Counted from the first letter of the stretch, positions 1 through 9,043 are shown. The stretch is 58,788 nt of DNA from an uncultured Bacteroidales bacterium (GCA_902775385.1 CACYMI010000025.1:1-58788), one strand, 5' to 3'. Notes: a model not told the origin generated them from the sequence alone. Made by a program: numbers and translations.

Positions 1-645
1 ACGCTGGGAACCGGTTTCGGTTGCGGTGTGGTGATTGACAAGGTGCTGCTGACGGGTGATAACGGTTGCGGCGGCGATGTGTGGTGTATGCGTAACGGTA
101 TGTATCCCTTTGTCATTGCCGAGGAGAGCGTGAGCATCCGTGCCGTACGCCGTGTGTATGCCGAGATGTCGCATGAGCCTGTGGGCGACCTGACTCCCAA
201 GGATATCGGTGAGATCTCCAACGGCCAACGTCCGGGTAATATGAAGGCAGCCCAGGAGAGTTTCCGCCAGTTGGGACAGGTGACGGCCGCGGCATTGGTG
301 AATGTGCTGAACATTGTGGACGGTATTGTGGTGATAGGCGGCGGCTTGTCGCATAACGCCAAGTGGATTCTGCCCGGTATGATGGAGGAGTTTGCGCGTC
401 CGGCAGGTACGTTCTCGGGCAGTCTGCTCCCCACGCTGCAGAGCGAGGTGTATAACTTCGAGGATCCGGAGCAGCGCTCGCTCTTCCTGGAGGACAAGGA
501 TGTGTTTGTGGATGTGCCGCACAGCGACCAGAAGGTGCTGTACTGCGCCCAGCGCAAGGTGGCTGTCTGTGTGTCCGAGTTGGGAGCCAGCAAGGCCATC
601 AACTTAGGTGCCTATAACTTTGCATTAAACCAACTGGGAAAGTGA
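1..645 (+). CDS. ROK-family sugar kinase, 5'-truncated by window edge
   Basis: The reading frame is open from base 1 and ends at TGA 643-645, so the N-terminus lies outside the window. The visible part starts with a glycine-rich segment, TLGTGFGCGVV, typical of the nucleotide-binding core of ROK (repressor/ORF/kinase) sugar kinases. A later IVVIGGGLSHNAK stretch matches the C-terminal glycine loop of the family. I do not see the classical CxCGxxGC zinc motif, so the substrate (glucose, mannose, N-acetylhexosamine) cannot be assigned. The next genes are a GH92 mannosidase and an MFS transporter on the same strand, which suggests it phosphorylates a released hexose in the cytoplasm. The stop codon lies at the start of a GTGAAA-type tandem repeat. 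Family call is fairly sure; substrate is inference. Confidence 0.85.
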   Translation, partial: TLGTGFGCGVVIDKVLLTGDNGCGGDVWCMRNGMYPFVIAEESVSIRAVRRVYAEMSHEPVGDLTPKDIGEISNGQRPGNMKAAQESFRQLGQVTAAALVNVLNIVDGIVVIGGGLSHNAKWILPGMMEEFARPAGTFSGSLLPTLQSEVYNFEDPEQRSLFLEDKDVFVDVPHSDQKVLYCAQRKVAVCVSELGASKAINLGAYNFALNQLGK

Positions 646-670
646 AAGAGTGAAAAGTGAAAGAGTGAAC
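641..670. repeat. GTGAAA-type short tandem repeat
   Basis: Degenerate head-to-tail copies of GTGAAA(A/G)A run from the kinase stop codon into the gap. The same repeat is found at 3255-3320. The kinase TGA stop is part of the repeat. Confidence 0.8.
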
Positions 671-684
671 AATATAAATTACTG

Positions 685-858
685 AACTTTCGGAAGTAAA
701 ATTGGAAGTTATAATGGAAGTTAAAATGGAAGTTAAAAGGACAATACCAAAACAGATAGCCAGTCTCCAAAGCTATCGTCCAGCCAGCCTGCTGGCTTAA
801 CTTCCTGCGCGCAACGCATAACTTCCTATTTAACTCCATCTTATAACTCCCGAAACTT
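685..858. repeat. Palindromic MITE-like intergenic element
   Basis: The element is bounded by AACTTTCGGAAGT (685-697) and its imperfect inverse ACTCCCGAAACTT (846-858); 11 of 13 positions match. The left half carries repeated GGAAGTTA(A/T)AA units on the plus strand. The right half carries the same units on the minus strand (TAACTTCC). The centre has small stems (GATAGC/GCTATC, AGCCAG/CTGGCT). It has no coding capacity. It fills most of the 250-bp gap between the kinase and the GH92 gene, where I see no convincing -7 promoter box. Confidence 0.6.
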
Positions 859-894
859 AAATAAACTAATTCAAAAATCAAGAATAACCCTCTT

Positions 895-3258
895 ATGAAA
901 CCATTCAAATCGTTATTGTTGCTTGCCTGTGCCATAGGCGCCTTGGTAAGCTGTGATACCCCTGAGACCATCCCGCAGTGGTACGCTGATTATGTGGAGC
1001 CGCGTATCGGAACGGCTCATTGCCGCTATTTCCACTTCGCCCCCGGCGCTATGCCCTTCGGTATGGCCAAGCCCGGTCCCAGTACCAACGGACACCTGGG
1101 CAACAAGGACGGTTGGGAAGCAACGGGTTATGATTACCGTGACAAATCCATCGAGGGTTTCCCCTGTACCCATGAGTTCCAGGTGGGCGGTATCGTGCTG
1201 ATGCCTACCTGCGGAGCGCTGAAGACTGTTCCCGGAGCCGTCGATTCCGAGGGCGAGGGCTACCGCTCCAAATTCTCGCACGACGAGGAGGAGGCCACGG
1301 CCGGATACTATTCTGTGATGTTGCAGGACTATGGCATCAAGGCCGAGGTAACGGCTACCCCGCGTGTGGCCTTCCAGCGCTATACTTATCCCAAGTCGGA
1401 GGAGAGCCGCATTCTCTTCGATATCGGTAACCGCTCGGGTGAGAGCGGAGCCGTAAAGGATGCCCATGTGGAGGTTTGCGAGGACGGCAAGACCATAGAG
1501 GGTTATGTGATTACGCTGCCCGAGTACGTCAAGAAGTATCAGCCGGGTGCTGAGGTGCCCATCTACTTCTCGGCCGTGCTGGATAAGGAAATAGCTGGCA
1601 CAGGTGCCTTCAACGGTGCGGATGTACGTGAGGGCGAGAAAGAGGCTACAGGTCCGGGTGCAGGAGTCTATGTGACCTTCCCCACCGAGGAGGGCGAGAA
1701 GGTGACCGTGGCTGTGGGTATCAGCTATACATCGGTGGAGAATGCACGCCTGAACCGCGAGACGGAGGCTAAGGATATGACCTTCGATGAGGCCCGGAAT
1801 TTGAATGAAGATGCCTGGCAGGAGATGCTGGGCCGCATAGACGTGCGCTTCGGCAAGGACGAAGACATGAAGAAGTTCTATACGGGTCTGTATCATGCTA
1901 TCCTGGGACGCGGCCTCTGTAGCGATGTGAACGGAGCCTATCCCCGCCATGACGGCGGTGTGGGTCAGCTGGAGCTGAAGGACGGCAAGCCCGTACATAA
2001 TATGTATAATACGGATGCCTTCTGGGGCGGCCAGTGGAACCTGGGCCAGTTGTGGATATTGGCTTACCCCGAATATACATCGGACTATATCAGCAGCCAC
2101 CTGCAGGTATTCAAGGATGCCGGCTGGCTGGGCGACGGTCTGGCCAACAGCCGCTACGTATCGGGTGTGGGAACCAACCAGCTGCCGCTTATCATCAATG
2201 CTGCTTACCAGTGCGGTATCCGCGACTTTGACGTGGAACTGGCATACGAGGCTTGCCGCAAGAATGAGCTGGAGGGCGAGAACCGTCCCTTCGGTGCCGG
2301 TAAGTCTGACACGAAGGAGTTTGTGCAGTACGGCTATGTACCCCATGTGGAGAATGCCGACGGGCCTGCCGAGAAGTTCCGCTTCTCTGCCTCGCATACA
2401 CTGGAGTACAGCTTTACCTCATGGGCTACCGCTCAGTTGGCCAAGGCCCTGGGTAAGCCTGAGTATGACCAGCTGATGAGCCTCTCCAAGGGTTGGGAGC
2501 GCATCTATGACGAGCAGGAGAACTTTATGCACCCCAAGGATGCCGAGGGTAACTTCATCCCCAACTTCGACCCCATGGAGGTGTGGCGCGGATTCCAGGA
2601 GGGCAATGCCTGGCAATATACCTTCTATGTTCCCCATGATGCCAAGGCCCTGGTAGCCAAGGTGGGCGAGGAGGAGTTCAATGCCCGTCTGGACAGCATC
2701 TTCACCCTGTCTCAGCCCAAGATTTTCAGCGGCGGTACGGAGGTAGGTGCCTTTGCCGGACTTCGCACCTTATATAATCAGGGCAACCAGCCTTGCCTGC
2801 ATATCTCCTGGCTCTTCAACGAGGCCAACCGTCCCTCCAAGACGCAGAAGTGGGTACGTGCCATCCTGAACGAGTTCTACGGCACGGACGGTATCCACGG
2901 CTACGGCTACGGTCAGGACGAGGATCAGGGTCAGCTGGGTGCGTGGTATGTGATTTCCAGCATCGGCCTGTTCGACGTGACGGGTCTGAATGCCACCAAT
3001 CCCTCGTTCTCGCTGGGCAGTCCGCTCTTCGACAGGATTGTTATCCGCCTGAGCGACAAGTACTATTCCGGCAAGAACTTCGTTATCCAGACTTATGAGT
3101 CATGGAATAATAGGCCTGCCGAGGATGAGATTTACGTGCAGGAGTATCGTCTGAACGGCAAGAAGCTCACTGATCCCCACATCTCCTTCGCTGATGTGGT
3201 GAAGGGCGGCAAGCTGCAGATTAAGATGGGTAAGGAGCCCGTGGACTCTTATAAGTGA
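895..3258 (+). CDS. GH92 alpha-mannosidase, lipoprotein
   Basis: A 787-aa protein with a lipoprotein signal peptide (lipobox ending ALVSC, Cys20), so probably held at the periplasmic or outer-membrane face. It matches glycoside hydrolase family 92, the calcium-dependent exo-alpha-mannosidases: an N-terminal beta-sandwich with PRIGTAH, PGAMPFGMAKPGP and GYDYRD, then an (alpha/alpha)6 catalytic domain with FWGGQW, EGNAWQYTFYVPHD and QDEDQGQLGAWY. Aligned by motif with the studied family member BT3990, Glu569 (in EGNAWQY) is the likely general acid and Asp675/Asp677 the base region, so it should be an active hydrolase. The usual GNEP motif reads GNQP (Gln632), which may alter the +1 subsite. It lies between a ROK kinase and an MFS transporter, fitting mannoside breakdown, uptake and phosphorylation. 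The TGA stop is embedded in a GTGAAA repeat. Confidence 0.93.
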   Translation: MKPFKSLLLLACAIGALVSCDTPETIPQWYADYVEPRIGTAHCRYFHFAPGAMPFGMAKPGPSTNGHLGNKDGWEATGYDYRDKSIEGFPCTHEFQVGGIVLMPTCGALKTVPGAVDSEGEGYRSKFSHDEEEATAGYYSVMLQDYGIKAEVTATPRVAFQRYTYPKSEESRILFDIGNRSGESGAVKDAHVEVCEDGKTIEGYVITLPEYVKKYQPGAEVPIYFSAVLDKEIAGTGAFNGADVREGEKEATGPGAGVYVTFPTEEGEKVTVAVGISYTSVENARLNRETEAKDMTFDEARNLNEDAWQEMLGRIDVRFGKDEDMKKFYTGLYHAILGRGLCSDVNGAYPRHDGGVGQLELKDGKPVHNMYNTDAFWGGQWNLGQLWILAYPEYTSDYISSHLQVFKDAGWLGDGLANSRYVSGVGTNQLPLIINAAYQCGIRDFDVELAYEACRKNELEGENRPFGAGKSDTKEFVQYGYVPHVENADGPAEKFRFSASHTLEYSFTSWATAQLAKALGKPEYDQLMSLSKGWERIYDEQENFMHPKDAEGNFIPNFDPMEVWRGFQEGNAWQYTFYVPHDAKALVAKVGEEEFNARLDSIFTLSQPKIFSGGTEVGAFAGLRTLYNQGNQPCLHISWLFNEANRPSKTQKWVRAILNEFYGTDGIHGYGYGQDEDQGQLGAWYVISSIGLFDVTGLNATNPSFSLGSPLFDRIVIRLSDKYYSGKNFVIQTYESWNNRPAEDEIYVQEYRLNGKKLTDPHISFADVVKGGKLQIKMGKEPVDSYK

Positions 3259-3320
3259 AAAGTGAAAGAGTGAAAAGTGAAAGAGTGAAAAGTGAAAAAT
3301 ATTTTTTAGTGAAGAGTGAA
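3255..3320. repeat. GTGAAA-type tandem repeat spanning a stop and a start codon
   Basis: Copies of GTGAAA(A/G)A extend from the GH92 stop codon to the GTG start of the MFS gene. The repeat thus provides both the TGA of one gene and apparently the GTG initiator of the next. Confidence 0.75.
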
Positions 3321-4521
3321 TAATAAAAAGCTGATTCCCGTTATGCTGTGCTTCTTTGCCATGGGGTTTGTGGACCTTGTGGGCATAGCCAGCAATTATG
3401 TGAAGGCCGACCTGAATCTTAGTGATTCCATGGCTAATACGCTGCCTTCGCTTGTGTTCCTGTGGTTCCTGATCTTCAGCATTCCCACCAGTCTGCTGAT
3501 GAACAGGATAGGGCGTAAGAATACCGTGCTGCTCAGCCTTGTGATGACGCTGGCAGCTCTGGTGATTCCCGTCTTTACGCTTGACTTCGGTATGCTGCTT
3601 GTTTCCTTCTCCCTGCTGGGAATAGGAAACGCCATTATGCAGACATCGCTCAACCCGCTGGTGGACAGCGTGATGAAGGGCGGTGCATCGGCCAGCACGC
3701 TGACCTTCGGGCAGTTCATCAAGAGTATTGCCTCCTTCCTGGCTCCCATTATCGCCTCTTGGGGCGCTACCACCAATGCGTTCGGTTTTGGCTGGAGGGT
3801 GCTCTATCCCATCTACTTGGGCGTGGGCATACTGGCTACCCTGCTGTTGTTTGGGACAAGACCCCCCTCTGACTCCCCCGTGGGGGAGAATAACAACGTG
3901 CCTGTGGGAAAGCAGTTTGCCGGTTGTTTTGCTTTGCTTCGCCCAAATCATCGCTCCCCCTCGGGGGAGAAAGTAGGGGGTTTTGTGCTCCTTTGCTTCC
4001 TGGCCATTGTCTGCCATGTGGGAATTGATGTAGGTGTCAGCGTAACGGCTCCCAAGATTCTGATGGAACGACTGGGAATGAGCCTGAACGATGCCGCCTA
4101 TATCGCTACCGTCTATTTCGTGGCCAAGGCAGCGGGTAGCTTCAGCGGCAGCTTCATCATGAAGTTCATGAAGGACTGGACCTTCCTCTTTGTCAGCGTT
4201 GCCATGATGATAATAGCCCTTATAGGACTATATGCCGGAAGCACCCAGTGGGAGATTTACGGAGCCGTGGCCCTGATGGGATTCGGTAACGGCAACCCGT
4301 TCAGTATCATCTTTGCCCGTGCCCTGCAGGCTGTGCCCGACAAGAAGAACGAGGTCAGCGGTCTGCTGATCATGGGTATCTGCGGCGGTGCGGTCTTTCC
4401 CATGCTGATGGGTGCCGCCAGCGATGCCGTAGGCGGTCAGGCAGGTGCCATTGCTGTTGTCTCCGTCGGTGTACTGTACATGTTGGGCTACTGGATGACG
4501 GGATTGCGCAAACGTGTATAA
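3316..4521 (+). CDS. MFS sugar transporter (FucP-like)
   Basis: A 401-aa, 12-helix major facilitator protein. The N-terminus LIPVMLCFFAMGFVDLVGIA and MNRIGRKNTVLLSLV (the loop 2-3 motif) resemble Bacteroidetes sugar:cation symporters related to FucP. It is an inner-membrane importer, here plausibly for mannose or another hexose released by the preceding GH92 enzyme. An in-frame stop lies 6 nt upstream of GTG 3316, so GTG 3316 (within a tandem repeat) or ATG 3343 must be the start; I chose GTG because it keeps the basic NNKK segment before helix 1. Residues of about 183-222 are a hydrophilic, proline/glycine-rich stretch in the central cytoplasmic loop. They are encoded by a palindromic repeat element (see 3863-3980). 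It is convergent with the next gene, 3 bp apart. Family sure; substrate inferred. Confidence 0.88.
   Translation: MNNKKLIPVMLCFFAMGFVDLVGIASNYVKADLNLSDSMANTLPSLVFLWFLIFSIPTSLLMNRIGRKNTVLLSLVMTLAALVIPVFTLDFGMLLVSFSLLGIGNAIMQTSLNPLVDSVMKGGASASTLTFGQFIKSIASFLAPIIASWGATTNAFGFGWRVLYPIYLGVGILATLLLFGTRPPSDSPVGENNNVPVGKQFAGCFALLRPNHRSPSGEKVGGFVLLCFLAIVCHVGIDVGVSVTAPKILMERLGMSLNDAAYIATVYFVAKAAGSFSGSFIMKFMKDWTFLFVSVAMMIIALIGLYAGSTQWEIYGAVALMGFGNGNPFSIIFARALQAVPDKKNEVSGLLIMGICGGAVFPMLMGAASDAVGGQAGAIAVVSVGVLYMLGYWMTGLRKRV
3863..3980. mobile_element. MITE-like palindromic element translated in frame within the MFS gene
   Basis: Imperfect terminal inverted repeats occupy 3863-3888 and 3954-3980. Each contains its own hairpin (CTCCCCCGTGGGGGAG and CTCCCCCTCGGGGGAG) and both have CCCCCT at the outer edge. 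The interior of about 65 bp has no transposase. The whole element reads through without a stop and encodes about 39 residues of the central loop of the transporter. Related GC-rich palindromic sequences occur at 8973-8997, 12423-12538 and 16074-16103. Confidence 0.65.
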
Positions 4522-4524
4522 TCC

Positions 4525-5826
4525 CTACTTGTTATTTATTATAGGTGTTCGCTGCAAAGGCATGATGTTATCCATAAGCTGGCGGATGGCATCTTGAAGA
4601 TAGTTATCGGTACGCTGCTGCTCCTTGGTGGGAGTGGTAGCGTACTTCGATTTATTGGAAAGCCAAAAAGTCGGGTCTCCGAAGGCAATGCGTTCCTCGT
4701 CCTGTGTCCGCTTAACAATATTATTGCAAACCCATAGGGTTGAGTCAAAACCAACCTTATCTATCGCTCGTATCATATTATCACCAACACGAGCGGACTT
4801 GTTGAATGTAATCTTCTTGTCACCCAGGTTGTATAGCAACTGGCGGACTTTGACGCTATCCTTAGTGATGATACCTGACATATTGTTGATTTCGGTAAAA
4901 CCGTGATCGTGCCTGTAATCTACGTGCATGCTGTACTCTACTCCAGTATAGAAATATTGCTCTCGAGCTTGGTCGTAGAGTAGGATTGACAAGCCGTGTA
5001 TTTTCCCATCGAAACGTAGCAGCCGAAGTTTCTTGCAATCGACGTACAATGTACCATCCAAAATGGGGTGCGAGATAATGGCGGGGTTTCCTGTAACTTT
5101 TATCTTACTAATCTCTGTTCCGTCTTCTTCAATAAACTGAACGCAAGTGACCTCGTATAGGTTTTTTATGCGGCGGAGGACAATATCGGCAGGAACGAAA
5201 GTGTAGTCCCAAATGTCGAAATTTACCAGGATGGGCGACAAACGCAGGAAAATGTGCAGGTTCGTCCTACCGAGACCTGTCAGGCTGGGACCATCAAGTT
5301 GTTCGCCTCTCAACTGACCACGACTGCCACTATGGAAGGTGATGTCGCGAATCTGCACACACGATTTGGCTGTCATGAATGCTTCTACCAGTTCATCGGT
5401 ACCTGGATACTGTGTGGTCATACGAAAGAAATATTGCCCTTCTTCCTTACGCTTCTTTCGGGCTTCACGCTGCATTTTCGTCACCAGTCGGTAAAGGAGG
5501 TCGCTACCTCCCGTTACGGTAACCTCCTTGAGCATGGCGGAGGTGGGCGTCAACCGGATGACAGCGGGAAGTTCTGATGCCCGATAGCTGACGCGCTGAT
5601 AACCTATGTAGGAGATATGGATGCTTTCAGAAGGAAGACATTGCAGGCAGAATTCACCATCGTCGTTGCTGATGGTGCCACAGGTGGAAGATACGTACAC
5701 ATTGGCATATTGTATGCGTTCTCCTGTTTCGGCATCGCAAATAACAGCACTAACGGAGTCAAGTTTCTCCTGAGCCATAAAAATGCCTGGCAGACTTAAT
5801 AATATTACGAACAGAAAATACTTCAT
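4525..5826 (-). CDS. Secreted protein with carboxypeptidase-regulatory-like domain
   Basis: A 433-aa protein. The start is set at ATG 5826 because it begins a good signal peptide (MKYFLFVILLSLPGIFMAQ); the open frame extends 35 codons further upstream but without a signal. Residues of about 20-100 form a CarboxypepD_reg-like beta-sandwich (DAETGERIQYANVYV, TISNDDGEFCLQCLP, ISYIGYQ), common in Bacteroidetes envelope proteins. The remaining 330 residues are unassigned beta-rich sequence with no TonB-receptor plug. It is the last gene of the sigma-factor operon, 40 bp after the large MG2-like protein. It is probably periplasmic or surface-exposed, working with that protein. Function unknown. Confidence 0.8.
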   Translation of the reverse strand: MKYFLFVILLSLPGIFMAQEKLDSVSAVICDAETGERIQYANVYVSSTCGTISNDDGEFCLQCLPSESIHISYIGYQRVSYRASELPAVIRLTPTSAMLKEVTVTGGSDLLYRLVTKMQREARKKRKEEGQYFFRMTTQYPGTDELVEAFMTAKSCVQIRDITFHSGSRGQLRGEQLDGPSLTGLGRTNLHIFLRLSPILVNFDIWDYTFVPADIVLRRIKNLYEVTCVQFIEEDGTEISKIKVTGNPAIISHPILDGTLYVDCKKLRLLRFDGKIHGLSILLYDQAREQYFYTGVEYSMHVDYRHDHGFTEINNMSGIITKDSVKVRQLLYNLGDKKITFNKSARVGDNMIRAIDKVGFDSTLWVCNNIVKRTQDEERIAFGDPTFWLSNKSKYATTPTKEQQRTDNYLQDAIRQLMDNIMPLQRTPIINNK

Positions 5827-5866
5827 GAATCCTCGATCTTGAATTAAAAAACTGATTTCCCCCTTT

Positions 5867-8800
5867 TTAGCGGTCTTCCGGATAACTGATGCCTGTAAGA
5901 ATCTTGCCTGTGGGAGTGATGCCTTCGGCACTCACGCTGATGCTGGTGGTTGTGCTGTTATTCCAAAGCGTGACGTGGGCACAACCCTTCTCATCCAATT
6001 CAAGGTTGGGATTCCAATAGAGTGTTCGTCGGTAATCTTTCGTGTCGGGAAGCGGACGGTTGCGATAGCATGGGCTGTAGAACTCCTGACTGACATCAAA
6101 GCCTTGAAGGATAAAGTGACGGTCACGATACGTTATGCGTTTGCCGTCCGTCAGCAGTTTAAAGCCTACATCCACTGTAGGCTGATCGGTTCCTATATAG
6201 CGTGGGCTTCCTTCCATACGTGGAGCATAGTCGGTAATGAGTTTTACCGACCTTAATGAGTGCAGGTAATCCAATTGGATGGTGGCGTCGTCCATTCCGG
6301 TAAAAGAATAGGAGAACCTGTTAGATGTGTTCCAGTTTAAGTCAGCATTGAACCTTACTTTATCGGTATTGAGCCGTCTCAAGTATGGATCGATAGGATC
6401 TTCCCATGCATAACGCTGTGTTGTCGTGCCATCAGTTGTGGGAGTATCTCCCCGCGAGAAGGAACGATTATTTCTACTGGACAATCCTTCGTAGAAAGAA
6501 CGAAGATGATTATCTTCATACGTCATGTATTGTCGATGCATATTCATATCTCCCACTAAAAGTCGTTCGACCCATCTTGCAAAAGGGTTCTTTCCTGCAA
6601 ACCATCCAGGTGTAAAGCCAGCATCAACGCATTCGTTGAAAATCTGATAGGCATCACGTGTTATGGCAGGGTGTGAACTGTCAAATGCATGCAATCCGCC
6701 ATGCTTGCTGCGTACCGTAACTGTTTTCAGCATCTGACCGTCTCTGAGTCCGGAGATTAGTACGGTTCCTTTTCTTGGCGGGGCTACATGGGTGTGATAG
6801 AAACTGAAGGGCTTACAGAAACGAGGGTAATAAGGTGTCAGACGGACGTAGAACTCGGGGTAATCAGTCTCGGTAGGCTTTACCCATTGGTGTTCCAGAC
6901 TTGGAACTGCTTTTCCCTTCTTCATCAGTTTTTCCCGTTTACGAAGCAACCTGCGTCCCTTGCGGGTGGTAGTCAATGGTTCTTTCCATTTGGTGGTGTC
7001 TGAGGCAGATAAATCCAAAGTGCAACGGTTGTAGAAGCCGGGGAACTCCAAGACAAAACGACCGTTTTTGGTGGTAAGCTCGCCAAAGACACTTTCTATG
7101 CCCACATCGGTTGGTTTATGATATTCGGCATGCACGCGAACTTCGTAGTTCAAGTTGCCTTCGTCGTAATAGTTTCGCCCATCAAAGGTGGCCGACTCAT
7201 TATCTTTTAGCAGATAGCTATATGCATTATGTTTATCTCGTGCCTCGCTTGCATTTCCTAAAAGTGGAATAATGCCTTGCGGTTTGCGCAACTTGCTGTG
7301 TGCGAACCATTCGTTTCCTCCGTAGTGTGAGAAATTGTAGTGTTTAATCTTCTGGTCCATCATATTTCCCCAGCCATGATAACCTTCGTGTCCGATGGCC
7401 ATATAGCGATAGACGGCACCAAAGTAAATGGGGGTCTTTTCAAATGGATGGTTAATGCGGAAGATACCCGGCGTGGCCATCGTTATCCAGTTATGGCGTC
7501 TCCAGCCTTGTACCATCAACAGGAGATCGAGGTGGCGGCGGTGCGTCTCATCATCTTTCTCGAAGTAATAATCGGGTTGCTCTACAAAGCCGCGAATCTG
7601 ACTGCATAGCAGCATCTCGGTAAGAATGTTGCTGCTGTCATATAAGTATTCTGACGTGGATGCATCCCTGACGGCCAAAGAGATGGTTGAACCGGCAGCC
7701 TGGGGATTCTCTATAGCAACATGAATGGAGTCAAAAGGTTCGTATGACTGTTGTATGCAGGAGAATTGTATCTTAGCGGACTTAATGTCCTGCTGGTGTT
7801 GGATGAAACAGAGACGGTCGCTGTACACGCGCCCCTGTGCATTATATACAGTAACCTGCGCCACGCCTGTAGGCAGGGAGTCGGTAGGGATGCTAATTTG
7901 TGTGTCCTGAGCGCGGAATTTCTGAAAATAATGCAAGGCTCCGCCTACGGTTACTGTAACTCCTAATGTCTCGTTTGCTGCCTCGCCTCGTGGTTGTAAG
8001 GTAAGCAAAAGTTGCTCATCCTTGATGTCGGTCCGAACGGCACATCCGTCTTTCTCCGCCTTGGGCAGACGCTGACGGATTACTTGATTGTCATCGCTGG
8101 TAAAGATTGCCGTGTAGGTAACATCGGGGTCGTAAGTGAATTCTAACGTACCACGGCCTCGATTTTCAGTTTGCTGCTCCTGCAAAAGTTGCCCGCCCCT
8201 TCCGTATAGCCGCATGATGCCAGAGATGTGCTCGCCATCGGCCTCGTTGGCCTCAAAAGCAACTCTTGCACGTGTGCCTTCTACGATCACGCCACCCTCG
8301 GGGTACAGGGTTACAACGGGAGGCGCTTTCTTGATATCTGTGCTGAAATAACGCATGTGGGGACGTTCTGTCATATCGTGGCTATAGAGGCCGGGAGTCT
8401 CGGGCTTATCGTAAATGGGGAAGATGCGACAGTAGAGCTTCTCGTAGTCGCGGTAGAATTCCTTAGCCATTTTCTTGTTGAAGAACCATTGCTCTGCGTC
8501 CCATGTGTGCGGATGCTGGTACTCGCCCCAGTTGAGTTGCCAACGGGTGTAGGCGCGCAACTCGTAAAAACCACCGTAGAGCGAATCGTTGAGGACAAAG
8601 GAGCCTGTACCTTGTCCGTCCTTCAGTTTTACCAGATGACGTTCCAGCATGTAGCCTTCCTGATTCCACAGCTCGGTGTATAGCAACTGGCTGAGGTTGG
8701 TTAGTTTTCCTGTATCACTCCGACGGACGTAAGCCTTGAAGAAAAGCGTATCTCCTGCAAAGTAGCAGGTGTTGTCCATGTGAACAAATACTTCTTCTTG

Positions 8801-9043
8801 GGGTATGTTCTTCCCGAAGAGTTCGAGGTGGTTCTTCCAACCTTCCAGAGAAGAGGGGAGGGCAGGTGCCTCCTTGCTGTCTTGGAAGAGGTCTGTGAAG
8901 TTCCATTGCAGGCTATCCGCTTCATCGGCATGAGCGTGGGAGAGGGCTGTCAGGACAAGTAAAAAGAATAGAGCCCCTCTTTTCGCTCTCCTAAGGGGAA
9001 AAACTTTAGATAATGATGAAATGGGGAAGTATGTTGTTTTCAT
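5867..9043 (-). CDS. Large secreted MG2 (macroglobulin)-like protein
   Basis: A 1058-aa protein with an unusually long signal sequence: hydrophobic core at about residues 25-40, preceded by PLRRAKRGA. Residues of about 55-155 (EEVFVHMDNTCYFAGDTLFF, then GGFYELRAYTRW) match the MG2 beta-sandwich of macroglobulin-like proteins. The rest is a series of beta-sandwich segments without a thioester motif, so it is not a protease trap of the classical type. Such proteins are frequent in Bacteroidetes beside carboxypeptidase-regulatory-like proteins. Its start overlaps the stop of the DUF6108-like gene by 4 bp (ATGA), so the two are translationally coupled. The n-region PLRRAKRGA is encoded by a palindromic repeat at 8973-8997. 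Exact role unknown; envelope location is likely. Confidence 0.8.
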   Translation of the reverse strand: MKTTYFPISSLSKVFPLRRAKRGALFFLLVLTALSHAHADEADSLQWNFTDLFQDSKEAPALPSSLEGWKNHLELFGKNIPQEEVFVHMDNTCYFAGDTLFFKAYVRRSDTGKLTNLSQLLYTELWNQEGYMLERHLVKLKDGQGTGSFVLNDSLYGGFYELRAYTRWQLNWGEYQHPHTWDAEQWFFNKKMAKEFYRDYEKLYCRIFPIYDKPETPGLYSHDMTERPHMRYFSTDIKKAPPVVTLYPEGGVIVEGTRARVAFEANEADGEHISGIMRLYGRGGQLLQEQQTENRGRGTLEFTYDPDVTYTAIFTSDDNQVIRQRLPKAEKDGCAVRTDIKDEQLLLTLQPRGEAANETLGVTVTVGGALHYFQKFRAQDTQISIPTDSLPTGVAQVTVYNAQGRVYSDRLCFIQHQQDIKSAKIQFSCIQQSYEPFDSIHVAIENPQAAGSTISLAVRDASTSEYLYDSSNILTEMLLCSQIRGFVEQPDYYFEKDDETHRRHLDLLLMVQGWRRHNWITMATPGIFRINHPFEKTPIYFGAVYRYMAIGHEGYHGWGNMMDQKIKHYNFSHYGGNEWFAHSKLRKPQGIIPLLGNASEARDKHNAYSYLLKDNESATFDGRNYYDEGNLNYEVRVHAEYHKPTDVGIESVFGELTTKNGRFVLEFPGFYNRCTLDLSASDTTKWKEPLTTTRKGRRLLRKREKLMKKGKAVPSLEHQWVKPTETDYPEFYVRLTPYYPRFCKPFSFYHTHVAPPRKGTVLISGLRDGQMLKTVTVRSKHGGLHAFDSSHPAITRDAYQIFNECVDAGFTPGWFAGKNPFARWVERLLVGDMNMHRQYMTYEDNHLRSFYEGLSSRNNRSFSRGDTPTTDGTTTQRYAWEDPIDPYLRRLNTDKVRFNADLNWNTSNRFSYSFTGMDDATIQLDYLHSLRSVKLITDYAPRMEGSPRYIGTDQPTVDVGFKLLTDGKRITYRDRHFILQGFDVSQEFYSPCYRNRPLPDTKDYRRTLYWNPNLELDEKGCAHVTLWNNSTTTSISVSAEGITPTGKILTGISYPEDR
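8973..8997. repeat. GC-rich palindromic repeat in a signal-peptide coding region
   Basis: CCCCTC...CTCTCC...AAGGGG, an imperfect inverted repeat of the same kind as 16074-16103 and 3863-3980. Read on the minus strand it encodes the basic PLRRAKRGA part of the MG2-like protein's signal sequence. Confidence 0.55.

Noticed and set aside
913..2397. 494-aa open frame antisense to the GH92 gene
   Set aside because: Lies wholly inside a clear gene, has no signal or family features, and is a typical G/C-driven antisense shadow.
895..3258. GNQP in place of GNEP in the first GH92 protein as loss of the catalytic acid
   Set aside because: Spacing to the Asp pair (about 45) does not fit the acid position; the Glu in EGNAWQY, about 106 before the Asp, does. 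The change may affect the +1 subsite only.
3100..4017. 305-aa antisense frame across the GH92 end and the MFS gene
   Set aside because: Low-complexity (repeat-derived) and inside real genes.
5827..5931. Longer N-terminus of the carboxypeptidase-regulatory-like protein
   Set aside because: The additional 35 residues precede a good signal peptide and overlap the end of the upstream gene.
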